Assembly: GCA_026786125.1 (NCBI GenBank)
Contig: JAJAYU010000104.1
Coordinates: 1-16,207 of the forward strand
Direction: 5' to 3'
Length of the DNA: 16,207 nucleotides
From: Chamaesiphon sp.
GTDB taxonomy: Bacteria > Cyanobacteriota > Cyanobacteriia > Cyanobacteriales > Chamaesiphonaceae
Shown piece by piece: positions 1 to 7,164 of the stretch (positions are counted from its first letter, which is position 1; every line of letters begins with the position of its first letter). The notes beneath the pieces are model-generated. The model was not told where the DNA came from. It searched no databases and was given only the letters and a program-made list of their open reading frames with translations. Both the position numbers and the translations under genes were made by a program.

Positions 1-399
1 GGCCCTGACCCCCAAGGCCCTGCTGCTCAATATAGCGATCGGATTGGCGTTCCGGCACCCCGCACCTGGGAAGAACTATTTGCGATTTCCCAAGACTGCG
101 CCAATAGCTTCTTGCCTGCTTATGTCCCAATTGTCGAGCGTCGCCGCAATACTGAGTATGGCGAACATCAACGCAATTTCCAACTATACCGACGCGGCCG
201 CTATGTCGAGTTTAATCTAGTCTACGATCGAGGCACAATTTTTGGACTCCAGACTAATGGACGCACCGAATCAATCCTGATGTCTCTCCCACCCCTAGTG
301 CGCTGGGAATATGGCTATCAACCGGAACCCAATTCCCCCGAAGCCGAACTCTACAATATCTTTCTCAAACCTCAAGATTGGGCAAATTGGAAAGGTTAA
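1..399 (+). CDS. hemF: Coproporphyrinogen III oxidase, aerobic (3' part)
   Basis: The reading frame is open from the first base and ends with TAA at 397-399, so this is the last 132 codons of a protein usually about 330-350 residues long. HemF uses O2 to decarboxylate two propionates of coproporphyrinogen III, giving protoporphyrinogen IX for haem and chlorophyll synthesis; it acts as a soluble dimer. The visible C-terminal part has the strongly conserved family blocks: [15 protein letters not shown], then [20 protein letters not shown], then [20 protein letters not shown], and the closing FLKPQDW. A start near 112 would be an internal TTG codon and is wrong, because the upstream codons ([19 protein letters not shown]) also match the family. 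No defects are visible in the part present. Confidence 0.96.
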   Translation, partial: GPDPQGPAAQYSDRIGVPAPRTWEELFAISQDCANSFLPAYVPIVERRRNTEYGEHQRNFQLYRRGRYVEFNLVYDRGTIFGLQTNGRTESILMSLPPLVRWEYGYQPEPNSPEAELYNIFLKPQDWANWKG

Positions 400-412
400 C
401 TTACTCTGAGTG

Positions 413-464
413 TGTTGGGTTGTCTCCTGACGGAGAGGCTCCGCCAACATTCTTCAACCCAACA
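413..464. repeat. Nested inverted-repeat element downstream of hemF
   Basis: A perfect 9-base inverted repeat (TGTTGGGTT at 413-421, AACCCAACA at 456-464) encloses a second hairpin, TCTCC-TGAC-GGAGA at 423-436, followed by GGCTCCGC. The outer arms resemble the GTTGGGTT...AACCCAAC repeats scattered between genes in many cyanobacteria. The inner unit (423-444) is repeated at 3531-3552. It lies 14 bases after the hemF stop and could act as a transcription terminator or 3' stabiliser, but there is no T-run after it. Confidence 0.6.
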
Positions 465-473
465 TACAGATCT

Positions 474-500
474 ATCAATTATCAATTATCAATTATCAAC
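474..500. repeat. Heptanucleotide tandem repeat (STRR-like)
   Basis: Nearly four head-to-tail copies of ATCAATT are visible (474-480, 481-487, 488-494, and a partial copy 495-500 ending in C). Short tandem heptamers of this kind are typical of intergenic DNA in filamentous and some unicellular cyanobacteria. The copies sit between the convergent ends of hemF and the DEP-domain gene. Confidence 0.75.
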
Positions 501-504
501 TAAC

Positions 505-1059
505 CTACTTGTCCATACAAAACTGATAAAAAAGCTCGTTATCGCCAAAAGACTGCTTGTTGGAAAGATTTTTGAGCCAATTTTCATCAATTAATTTTAC
601 GCCGAGGGCGACAGCATCGGGACGATCGATCAATAGTCGCTTTGTGATCCAATCTACGCCCTCCCGTCCAATAAAACAGCGGCGATAGGGAAAGCGAAAG
701 CTTTGGGCGCGATCCTCGATCTTGACACCTGATTTCGATCGCATTTCCTCGACCAACTGAGCTAGACTAAAATGCTTGACGATATCAGCCGCTGCTGTGG
801 CAATCTTGGTAATATACCGATCCTCATACCAGATCGTCACAGTATCACCATTTTCCACCAGTAGACAAGCAATCACTGGTTCTGGGTCGAGGAAATTACG
901 GCGCATTTCCGTAATTGCGACTTGACGCTGCTGCTTGGGAAAAGAATTGCCACGCACAAATAAATTGCCTTGGTAGCTTACGCCACTGACAATTTCTGAT
1001 GTATTTCCGAACTGACGTACAAGTTGACAATAACTTACGTCTTGTGACTTGAGTAACAT
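505..1059 (-). CDS. Small protein with C-terminal DEP domain
   Basis: A 184-residue protein with no signal peptide or membrane segment. Residues about 100-181 look like a DEP domain: the order FRFPYRRCFIGREGVDWITK (120-140), DAVALGVKLIDENWL (148-162) and FGDNELFYQF (171-180) follows the family pattern of a CFxGxEavDWL block, a helix with xAvxLGxxLidexx, and a closing F.D...FYxF. DEP domains are usually protein- or membrane-docking modules in signalling proteins. The N-terminal 95 residues (GNLFVRGNSFPKQQRQ, IACLLVENGDTVTIWYED) are probably a separate small beta-rich domain that I do not recognise. On the coding strand AGGTGG lies only one base before the ATG, too close to be an ideal ribosome site, but no better in-frame start is near. 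The gene is converging with hemF. Function is not assignable; a regulatory or adaptor role is inference from the DEP fold. Confidence 0.8.
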   Translation of the reverse strand: MLLKSQDVSYCQLVRQFGNTSEIVSGVSYQGNLFVRGNSFPKQQRQVAITEMRRNFLDPEPVIACLLVENGDTVTIWYEDRYITKIATAAADIVKHFSLAQLVEEMRSKSGVKIEDRAQSFRFPYRRCFIGREGVDWITKRLLIDRPDAVALGVKLIDENWLKNLSNKQSFGDNELFYQFCMDK

Positions 1060-1167
1060 GCCACCTATTTGCTAATGGGACTGAATCAAATTTGTGAGTA
1101 AAATTTTAGTCTCAGTACTAGTTAATATACCCTTCCAAGCGATCAATATTAACTGATCCAAAAATAA

Positions 1168-1194
1168 GATCCTGCTAGATTTAGTAGCAGGATC
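1168..1194 (-). terminator. Hairpin terminator of the M23 peptidase gene
   Basis: A perfect 10-base inverted repeat (GATCCTGCTA at 1168-1177, TAGCAGGATC at 1185-1194) with a 7-base loop. Read on the minus strand it begins 35 bases after the peptidase stop and is followed at once by TTATTTTTGG, so it fits an intrinsic terminator for the minus-strand transcript from 2635. Confidence 0.8.
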
Positions 1195-1228
1195 GGTAAA
1201 TCCACAAAAACTTGAGATCTAAATTTCC

Positions 1229-2635
1229 CTAATTATATCCAGGTGGTAGATCTCGTTGGGCAAATGGTGCAGCTCGGCGGAGATTGTCTAGAGCATACTT
1301 GATATCGTCACTAGGATCGATCGCCACCCAGCCATCGGAGGTAGCTATCTTGATTTCAAAGTGAAGGTGTGGGCCAGTAGAGTTACCAGTACTGCCTACG
1401 CGTCCGATTACGGTACCTTGTTCGATTCTTTGCCCTGGTTGAACAAAAATTTCTGAAAGATGTCCGTAGAGCGTCTGCTGGACACCATTGTGCTGGATTA
1501 CGATCGTTTTACCATAGCCACCCAGCCAGCCAGAAGACATGACAATGCCAGTGCCCGCAGCGAGAACGGGTGCGCCCATTGGAGCACCGAGATCTACCCC
1601 TGAATGGAAGCGGCGATTACCTGTAATCGGGTGTGTCCGCCAACCAAAGCTGGAAGTTGTGCGAACTGGGTTACTGAGCGGGTAAATTAATTGATCACTA
1701 GTCGCACCTGTATTGACAAAAGCAGTTGGTGCGTTTGCCATCCCAGCAGGACGAACGCTAGGGATCGCTGGCACAGTCGGAACTGCTTTATTTGCACTAA
1801 TTTGGGGCAGATGAGCAACAGGCTGAACTATCATTTGCCTAGTTCGTGGCGCAGGTACGGAGATCTCAATTGAGTCATCGGCTGGTGCTGGCGTTGTTCC
1901 TAAAATAGCGGCAGGCTTAGTCGGGATCGTTTGAGCTGTTACCACAGACTTAATTGGTGCCACAACAGTATTTCTGAGTCCCAGCAGCGGCATCACTTTT
2001 GGAGTGAGTGGCTGACGTTGATTTACCTGTGATGCAGCAGGCTTAGTTGGGAGATTAGCTCTAGCTCCAGCTTTACCAAAACTGGGCAGTGAAGGATTGG
2101 GAATGTTTGCAACTGCGGGTACAGAGCGATAGCCACTTACAGCTTGAGCTAGCTTCAGCTCAGGCTGGATACTAGTTGTTGGTTCTGAACTCGATTCATT
2201 GACACCAACAGTATAGTTTGGTGCGGTGAGAATATTGGTGTGCTGTGGGCGAACAATTGTGCCTGTAGGCAGAATTATGGCATCAGCGGGAGCAACGGCA
2301 ATCGGTACTTCCCGATTTGGCAATTGAGCTGAATCAGTTTGAACTGGAGATGGCTGTTGAGCGAGGGGAAGGTAGGGACCATATATTTCCCGAGCTGCTG
2401 GTTTCGCCGAAACATTGCCAGCCATTGGCGATGCTGGGGCTTGGATTAGTTCTGGTACGTCAGTTTTGGCTGTGGAGATCGGTTTGATATCTGCCAAAAC
2501 TAGCCCAGTGCTGCCAAGGAAACTGATGCTTCCCAACCAAGCGATAATCTTCAACAGCAGGGGGCTGCGGAAAAAGATATTTAACCGAGGCTGCTGATGT
2601 GAATGATTCGATGTTTTTTCTGCCTTGCTGCTCAT
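1229..2635 (-). CDS. M23 (LytM-type) peptidoglycan endopeptidase, membrane anchored
   Basis: A 468-residue protein. A hydrophobic stretch at about 25-48 (LLLKIIAWLGSISFLGSTGL) after a charged start acts as a membrane anchor or uncleaved signal, placing the rest in the periplasm. Residues 50-315 are a low-complexity spacer rich in Pro, Ala, Thr and Val with no recognisable fold. The catalytic domain is 318-445: zinc ligands H344 and D348 in HSGVD, H392 in YGHL, and H423/H425 in GPHLHFE, all intact, with the glycine-rich GSTGNSTG loop before the last motif. M23 enzymes cut peptide cross-links in murein; the presence of all ligands argues for an active enzyme and not an EnvC-type activator. No LysM or SH3 wall-binding domain is seen; the long spacer may span the thick cyanobacterial wall (inference). 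Transcribed alone, with a terminator at 1168-1194. Confidence 0.9.
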   Translation of the reverse strand: MSSKAEKTSNHSHQQPRLNIFFRSPLLLKIIAWLGSISFLGSTGLVLADIKPISTAKTDVPELIQAPASPMAGNVSAKPAAREIYGPYLPLAQQPSPVQTDSAQLPNREVPIAVAPADAIILPTGTIVRPQHTNILTAPNYTVGVNESSSEPTTSIQPELKLAQAVSGYRSVPAVANIPNPSLPSFGKAGARANLPTKPAASQVNQRQPLTPKVMPLLGLRNTVVAPIKSVVTAQTIPTKPAAILGTTPAPADDSIEISVPAPRTRQMIVQPVAHLPQISANKAVPTVPAIPSVRPAGMANAPTAFVNTGATSDQLIYPLSNPVRTTSSFGWRTHPITGNRRFHSGVDLGAPMGAPVLAAGTGIVMSSGWLGGYGKTIVIQHNGVQQTLYGHLSEIFVQPGQRIEQGTVIGRVGSTGNSTGPHLHFEIKIATSDGWVAIDPSDDIKYALDNLRRAAPFAQRDLPPGYN

Positions 2636-2720
2636 AGTTATTTTGATTTAACACAGTCCAGTTCAGAACTATTTGTTCGCCCTAGCATAGCAAGACTAAT
2701 TAAGTCGCGTATGTCTAAAG

Positions 2721-3593
2721 TCACAAATCCTCGTAGCCGAATGTGAATGTACCAGGGGTAAGATACGTTTCCGTTATCTCCGTAGCAGTTGCAAATCCGA
2801 TGTGTAGCTCACCTTGCGGCGAGATACCCAACACAGTTCCTAACTTGCCATTCACGATTACTGAGCGACCACGAGCATTGAGTAGTTCTAGATAGTCCGA
2901 CAGTAAACTGTCGATCGTTGCTGAAGTGCAACGTTTATACCCACTTATAATTCCCCTAATAGTACAACTTATTAACATCTCAATGGGAAAATTTGCGTAA
3001 TTTGGCTGATGATCGTTACTAGGAGCCAAATTAATTGCAGGAGTTTCTACCGGATTGGCATAATTAATGCCAACACCAACGATTACCTGTTGAATTCTAC
3101 CTTGAAATATCCGCGTTTGGGTTAAAATCCCGCCAAGTTTTCGATGATCTAACATTAGATCGTTTGGCCATTTGATCAGTACATCAATTCCCTGCTGTCT
3201 CAATTGATCTGCGATCCCCCAAACTAGTCCGATCGTTAATTGATGCACATTTATGGCTGGTAAATCTGGGGAGATTGCCATTGACAAATATAAACCACCT
3301 AGATCTGAAGTCCATGTCCGACCGCGCTGTCCCCGTCCGGCTGTCTGGGTTTTGGCAATTACTACCGTACCTGAAGGGGCATTTTCTTCAGCTATCAATT
3401 GAGCTAGTTTATCATTAGTCGATGTCAGGGTATCAAACATATGGATGTTTAAATCCAGTCCTAAATCATGATCTTTGGCTAATAAAGCTAGTATTCTTTG
3501 TCGTTCACGCTCTAATTCACTATCCACACTTCTCCTTGCGGAGAGGCTACGCTCAGTGCGAGCCATCCACCATTCATCACTTGTAATGAGCAT
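2721..3593 (-). CDS. birA: Biotin-[acetyl-CoA-carboxylase] ligase
   Basis: Activates biotin with ATP to biotinyl-AMP and attaches it to the carrier subunit of acetyl-CoA carboxylase in the cytoplasm. Counting from the ATG at 3593 (290 residues), the biotin/AMP loop TQTAGRGQRGR is at 82-92, KWPND at 141-145, KLGGIL at 152-157 and GVGIN at 173-177; a small C-terminal SH3-like domain follows (about 240-288). No N-terminal winged helix is present, so it is a group I ligase, not a BirA repressor. The start is uncertain. ATG at 3641 would overlap the ATPase gene by 41 bases; ATG at 3593 lies 7 bases after the ATPase stop and is preferred; ATG at 3566 (MARTERS) has GGTGG just ahead. The N-terminal residues SLSARRS are encoded by a copy of the interspersed hairpin repeat at 3531-3552. 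The gene is the last in a minus-strand group behind the ATPase. Confidence 0.92.
   Translation of the reverse strand: MLITSDEWWMARTERSLSARRSVDSELERERQRILALLAKDHDLGLDLNIHMFDTLTSTNDKLAQLIAEENAPSGTVVIAKTQTAGRGQRGRTWTSDLGGLYLSMAISPDLPAINVHQLTIGLVWGIADQLRQQGIDVLIKWPNDLMLDHRKLGGILTQTRIFQGRIQQVIVGVGINYANPVETPAINLAPSNDHQPNYANFPIEMLISCTIRGIISGYKRCTSATIDSLLSDYLELLNARGRSVIVNGKLGTVLGISPQGELHIGFATATEITETYLTPGTFTFGYEDL
3531..3552. repeat. Interspersed hairpin repeat inside the birA 5' end
   Basis: A 22-base unit matches 19 of 22 bases of 423-444. It holds the hairpin TCTCC-TTGC-GGAGA followed by GGCTACGC. The stem bases are identical in both copies, while the loop differs (TTGC here, TGAC in the other), the pattern expected if the folded form is what is kept. 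This copy lies in the birA reading frame. Confidence 0.65.
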
Positions 3594-3600
3594 AGTCAAA

Positions 3601-5667
3601 TTATTCACTAATTTCAATAATTTCGGTATAATCAAAATCATTAGGACTATGCTTAATTAATGGATAACGAGTATTGTTAATTTCCAGATAGTCCTCAGGG
3701 CAATCTAACTTAGAAGTGTAATAAGTTAATAGATATTGCCTGCCAATCTTTGGCTGCATTTCGGTTTCTACTTCATCCCGCCATTGAGTCTTTGTGACTA
3801 GCACAACGAGCTGATTTGCTAATTGAGGTAATATCTTGGCAATCTGACGACGAGAAATCCGATCAAGACTGCCAAACGGTGAGTCCATCACGATTGGGAA
3901 AGTATTACTCTCAGGTCCAATCAGCAGTTTTTGCTCGCTCCAGGTGCGGACTCGATCGATGATTCCACCAATAAATGATAGGCTGAGAATCTGATTTTCG
4001 CCTGTAGAAGCAGCGACTGTAGTTTCGACACCTCTAGTATTTTCGCTTAACATAAGTTCGTATTTCTCAGTGATCTTCGGTAAATATGGCGTAACCGAAA
4101 TCGTTTGAAAAATCTGTTGCACCCGTTGTTCGAGATCGAGCCGAAATTGCTGTTCTTGTTGCTGGCGAATCGTGGTTAATTGGGCAATTGCTGTTGTCGC
4201 TGCTTGGAGACGGCGGTGGGCTAAATTTTGCCTGTCGAGATTTGTCTGCTGTTTAGCAATTTGTTTCCCCAATGATTGAATTTGACCTTCGAGGTGGATG
4301 ATTTGTTGTTTATTTTGACCTTGATTGAGGGTTAAGTCGCGCACTTTGATTTCAATATCGTCGAGCCGCTTTTGGAGACTACTAATCTCAACATTGGTAT
4401 CTTGGCGGAGCTGCAATTCAAGCTTGTCGATTTTTAGTTCTAGCTGACTAATTTCTGTTCTAGTTGTAGCTACAATTTGCTGCTGAAGATCGATCAATTG
4501 CCAAAAGTCAGCACTTTTAGTTTTGAGATCTTCAACCTGGGTAATCAGCCGCATGGTTGTCTCTTCAATTACAGCAATACTGGCACGAGATAGCCAATTT
4601 TGAACCTGAATATAGGCAGAAGTCTTAGGCTCTAATTTCGTGCCACAGAGACAATTTTGATGCTGAAGTAGTTGGCTCAAAAATTCGCGCGAGATGCCTT
4701 GATTGAGTTCGCCTCGATCGCGTAATTCCCCGACAATTGTTTGGAAATCTTGAGTCAGATCCGTAATTAGAACAGTATGCGCTTGGGTCGAAATTAATAG
4801 CTTAATCGCTGTCTGAGCTTGACGGAGTTGGGTTTGATGGGTAGCTTTGGTTCGTTCTAATTCTTGTCGCTGTAATTGAGTGGCTTTTGCGGCAGTAAGT
4901 TCTAATAGATAAATATCTATTTCTTGTTTAATCTGTTTAAAGTTAGCGATTTCCTGAACTATTTCAGCTTGACGTTGCTCGATTTGATCGATCTCTTGTT
5001 GACACTGTTGTTGAGACTTGAGCAAATCCTTAGTCGTGGTATCGCCAATCTGAGCCAGCTCAGTTTCCAGTGTCTTTTTAGCTTCAGTCAGATGTTTGAT
5101 CGATCGATTTAAGACTTCTACACCAAGCAATATTTTCGTGGCTTCAGCAATTTCTAGTCGTTTGTCCTGGCGCACAATTTGCTCGATTCGTTCGCCATCA
5201 AAAAAGAAATATTGATGTAGACTCGCAGGCAAAATTCGCCCAATAATTTCATCCGGTGGCTGTTGAGGATGGAGCCATTTGCCATCAGCATCGCCGATAT
5301 AGAGATAGAGTAATTCATTATTGACTAGATTAACGCCAGTTTCCTGCTTATAGGCGCGACACATCCGTTTCGCACGATAACGTTTGCCATCGTGCTCCCA
5401 GGCAACTTCTACCCAACTATCCACCGCTGTCCCAATATCCGCCTCTGCAATCGCCCGTTTATTGACTAATTGCTGAGACTCGGCAAAAGCAGCCGTAAAT
5501 TTTTCATATAGTACCCACGTAAAGGCATTCAGGATCGTAGTCTTGCCCGCGCCATTATTGCCATGAATGATCGTAGTATTGCGCTCGTCATCCGTGGCAA
5601 TCTGAATTTCAGGAGTCTCGCCATAGAATTGACGGAAGTTGCAAAGCCGAATTGTGGTCAACTTCAT
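3601..5667 (-). CDS. DndD-like SMC/Rad50-type ATPase
   Basis: A 688-residue ABC-type ATPase with split head and a coiled-coil arm. The N-terminal head has Walker A GNNGAGKT at 36-43 and a Q-loop-region motif FFFDGER at 154-160. Residues 185-335 and 365-515 are Gln/Glu/Leu-rich coiled coils meeting at a short zinc-hook-like tip NCLCGTK (C339, C341). The C-terminal head has a signature region STGENQILSLSFIGG at 554-568, Walker B IVMD at 592-595 and D-loop SLD at 600-602, followed by VTKTQWRDEVE. This combination is like DndD, the ATPase of DNA phosphorothioation systems, and its relatives in phage defence and repair. No dndB, dndC or dndE is nearby, so the role in DNA sulfur modification is not supported; 'DndD-like' describes only the fold. 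The start codon overlaps the stop of a 45-residue ORF (ATGA), implying translational coupling, and birA follows closely. Confidence 0.88.
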   Translation of the reverse strand: MKLTTIRLCNFRQFYGETPEIQIATDDERNTTIIHGNNGAGKTTILNAFTWVLYEKFTAAFAESQQLVNKRAIAEADIGTAVDSWVEVAWEHDGKRYRAKRMCRAYKQETGVNLVNNELLYLYIGDADGKWLHPQQPPDEIIGRILPASLHQYFFFDGERIEQIVRQDKRLEIAEATKILLGVEVLNRSIKHLTEAKKTLETELAQIGDTTTKDLLKSQQQCQQEIDQIEQRQAEIVQEIANFKQIKQEIDIYLLELTAAKATQLQRQELERTKATHQTQLRQAQTAIKLLISTQAHTVLITDLTQDFQTIVGELRDRGELNQGISREFLSQLLQHQNCLCGTKLEPKTSAYIQVQNWLSRASIAVIEETTMRLITQVEDLKTKSADFWQLIDLQQQIVATTRTEISQLELKIDKLELQLRQDTNVEISSLQKRLDDIEIKVRDLTLNQGQNKQQIIHLEGQIQSLGKQIAKQQTNLDRQNLAHRRLQAATTAIAQLTTIRQQQEQQFRLDLEQRVQQIFQTISVTPYLPKITEKYELMLSENTRGVETTVAASTGENQILSLSFIGGIIDRVRTWSEQKLLIGPESNTFPIVMDSPFGSLDRISRRQIAKILPQLANQLVVLVTKTQWRDEVETEMQPKIGRQYLLTYYTSKLDCPEDYLEINNTRYPLIKHSPNDFDYTEIIEISE

Positions 5668-5801
5668 ACGACAATCTCTTTGATGATTTTAAGGATATCA
5701 TCATTGATTGGTGAATTTTTCTTCCGATCGAGCCTGTCTTTTTCCAGTTGGAGTACCCGCTCGATAATTTGGCGAACTTCAGGAGTAAGGTGTTGAGTCA
5801 T
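5664..5801 (-). CDS. 45-residue protein coupled to the DndD-like ATPase
   Basis: A short ORF begins with ATG at 5801 (MTQHLTPEVRQIIERVLQLE...) and ends with TGA at 5664-5666. Its stop shares four bases (ATGA) with the ATPase start at 5667, the usual sign of coupled translation. An in-frame TAG lies 15 bases upstream of the ATG, so the ORF cannot be longer at its 5' end. The product is predicted helical: residues 6-25 (TPEVRQIIERVLQLEKDRLD) form an amphipathic, charged helix, then a KKNSPIN turn and a second helix DDILKIIKEIVV. No signal peptide and no cysteines. I do not recognise a family. It may be a small partner or regulator of the ATPase. That is inference from the coupling only. Confidence 0.6.
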   Translation of the reverse strand: MTQHLTPEVRQIIERVLQLEKDRLDRKKNSPINDDILKIIKEIVV

Positions 5802-5860
5802 GCGATCAAATTGGAACTACTAAAAGCTTTCATGCGTAGAACTCAAGGGAAACATATTGC

Positions 5861-5887
5861 GGGTATCGATCGTCTAATTTGATACCC
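5861..5887. promoter_or_regulatory. Inverted repeat in the divergent intergenic region
   Basis: GGGTATC (5861-5867) and GATACCC (5881-5887) form a 7-base inverted repeat with a 13-base loop. It sits in the 104-base gap between the divergent start codons of the 45-residue ORF and the barrel-like protein, the only place for both promoters. It could be an operator or a leader hairpin. No convincing -35/-10 pair was seen. Confidence 0.3.
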
Positions 5888-5905
5888 CAATCAATATTAT
5901 CTCAC

Positions 5906-6367
5906 ATGAAAAAGCTTTTATTTATCCCCGCAATCCTATTTGCAGTTGTGATCACGGCAATTACGCAATCGCCTCAAGCAGCTCTAGCTGGCGGTATCGG
6001 TAACAATTATATCGCACCTTCAGTTAGCTTAGGTGGCGGCTCCAGTGCCTTTGGAATCGATAGTAAAATTGGTGTCGCTGACAACTTTTCCATTCGCCCG
6101 TTTGTGAAATTCCCCTCTGGTGGCACCGGATATGGTGCAAGCCTGACTTACGACTGGGATCTCCGCCAATCGCCAGCATCGATTACCCCCTTTCTCGGAC
6201 TGGGTTTCGAGTTCCAAACAGCCAATAACACTACAAATAGTAATGGTTTTGGTCAAATTGGAGCAGATTTCAATGTCAGCGATCAAGTCGCTTTATTAGG
6301 TTCTGTCGCAATTCCTTTTAGTAATGGCACTACGACGGTGAATATAGGTGCTGGCTTACGTTTCTAA
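5906..6367 (+). CDS. Secreted small outer-membrane beta-barrel-like protein
   Basis: Starting at the ATG at 5906, the product is 153 residues with a clear Sec signal: MKK, a hydrophobic core (LLFIPAILFAVVITAI), and a cleavage site after AALA (residue 28). The mature part of about 125 residues alternates polar and apolar residues in short strands rich in Gly, Ser, Thr and Asn (for example PSVSLGGGSSAFGIDSKIG, ASLTYDWDL, TPFLGLGFEF, VNIGAGLRF) and ends in phenylalanine, the terminal residue recognised by the BAM machinery. This fits a small barrel of about eight strands, but no specific family is recognised. An upstream TTG at 5879 would only add nine residues before the signal and is unlikely. 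The gene stands alone, divergent from the ATPase group. Function unknown. Confidence 0.75.
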   Translation: MKKLLFIPAILFAVVITAITQSPQAALAGGIGNNYIAPSVSLGGGSSAFGIDSKIGVADNFSIRPFVKFPSGGTGYGASLTYDWDLRQSPASITPFLGLGFEFQTANNTTNSNGFGQIGADFNVSDQVALLGSVAIPFSNGTTTVNIGAGLRF

Positions 6368-6447
6368 GTTTAGTCGATCGAGTGTTATGTCACTGTAAAA
6401 TACACTGGCAGGCACTCGTGGATAAATTTGGTTCGCTCAATCTCAGC

Positions 6448-6488
6448 ATCTCGATCGACATTAATCATAATCCCGATTCGATCGAGAT
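6448..6488. repeat. 11-base inverted repeat between the barrel gene and apt
   Basis: ATCTCGATCGA (6448-6458) and TCGATCGAGAT (6478-6488) are perfect inverted copies around a 19-base AT-rich loop. Each arm itself contains the palindrome TCGATCGA. The hairpin could end the transcript of the upstream gene, although no T-run follows on either strand, or be a protein site. The rest of the 221-base gap (6368-6588) also shows a weaker pair CGAGTG/CACTCG at 6379-6384 and 6413-6418. Confidence 0.5.
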
Positions 6489-6537
6489 CTTCTGATAAAT
6501 TCTGTGCGGATCTAGTCTTTACCCCTGATTGACAATT

Positions 6538-6568
6538 GGTAGTTAACAATAGAGGATCGGTAGTTAAC
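6538..6568 (+). promoter_or_regulatory. Direct repeats spaced 21 bases upstream of apt
   Basis: GGTAGTTAAC occurs exactly twice, at 6538-6547 and 6559-6568, 21 bases apart start to start, two turns of the DNA helix. The second copy ends 20 bases before the apt start. A consensus-like -35 TTGACA lies at 6529-6534, but no good -10 follows at the normal spacing. The phasing suggests a pair of protein-binding sites (inference). Confidence 0.35.
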
Positions 6569-6588
6569 CCAAGTCATCACCACAAGTA

Positions 6589-7101
6589 ATGGATCTTAAA
6601 GCCCTAATTCGTGACATACCCGATTTTCCCAAGCCTGGAATCTTATTTCGCGATATTACCACCTTGTTACGAGACCCAGGGGGGTTAAGATACTCGATCG
6701 ATACCCTGGCAAATCAGGTGAGAGATTGGCAACCTGAGTATATTGTCGGGATGGAGTCGAGAGGATTTATTTTTGGAGCAGCGTTGGCTTATCAGATGGG
6801 GGTAGGATTTATCCCCGTGCGGAAGACAGGGAAGTTACCAGCAGCGGTGCATACAGTCGAATACGCTCTGGAATATGGCACAGATCAGCTAGAAATTCAT
6901 CAAGATGCCGTAGTTGCAGGTAGTCGAATTTTGATCGTTGATGACTTGATTGCGACGGGGGGAACGGCGACGGCGACAGCTAAATTATTGCAAGATATTG
7001 GTTGTGAATTAGTCGGCTGTGGCTTTGTGATTGAGTTAGACGATCTAAATGGTCGATCTCGGTTGCCCGACGTGCCGATTATTTCACTCGTTCACTATTA
7101 A
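6589..7101 (+). CDS. apt: Adenine phosphoribosyltransferase
   Basis: A 170-residue type I phosphoribosyltransferase that converts adenine and PRPP to AMP in purine salvage, cytoplasmic. The hallmark PRPP-binding loop [14 protein letters not shown] is at 114-127 with the paired acidic D118/D119. Other family blocks are present: [19 protein letters not shown] (9-27), [16 protein letters not shown] (53-68) and [12 protein letters not shown] (73-84), the flexible hood and dimer contacts. The length is typical for the family and nothing is missing. The ATG at 6589 gives the standard [17 protein letters not shown] beginning. There is no strong ribosome site. Followed after 63 bases by the transporter gene in the same direction, so they may share a transcript. 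Confidence 0.96.
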   Translation: MDLKALIRDIPDFPKPGILFRDITTLLRDPGGLRYSIDTLANQVRDWQPEYIVGMESRGFIFGAALAYQMGVGFIPVRKTGKLPAAVHTVEYALEYGTDQLEIHQDAVVAGSRILIVDDLIATGGTATATAKLLQDIGCELVGCGFVIELDDLNGRSRLPDVPIISLVHY

Positions 7102-7164
7102 CGGTCGATCGTTTTGTAAAGATCAGTTAAGATAGGTGTGGATAGTGCGTAACATTTTTTAATA

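Noticed and set aside
474..500. CRISPR-like repeats
   Set aside because: The heptamer copies are contiguous without spacers and far too short; no cas genes occur in the window.
412..594. Plus-strand 60-residue ORF after hemF
   Set aside because: It runs through the nested inverted repeat and the heptamer tandem repeat and then into the opposite strand of the DEP-domain gene; no protein-like composition.
2460..2654. Minus-strand 64-residue ORF overlapping the start of the M23 peptidase
   Set aside because: It is another frame of the peptidase N-terminus, whose own frame has the clear signal anchor and catalytic domain.
3601..5667. Complete DNA phosphorothioation (Dnd) system
   Set aside because: Only a DndD-like ATPase is present; the flanking genes are birA and a barrel-like protein, with no cysteine desulfurase, DndB, DndC or DndE.
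6529..6557. Sigma-70 promoter for apt with -35 TTGACA
   Set aside because: No acceptable -10 element at 16-18 bases; kept only as a note in the direct-repeat feature.
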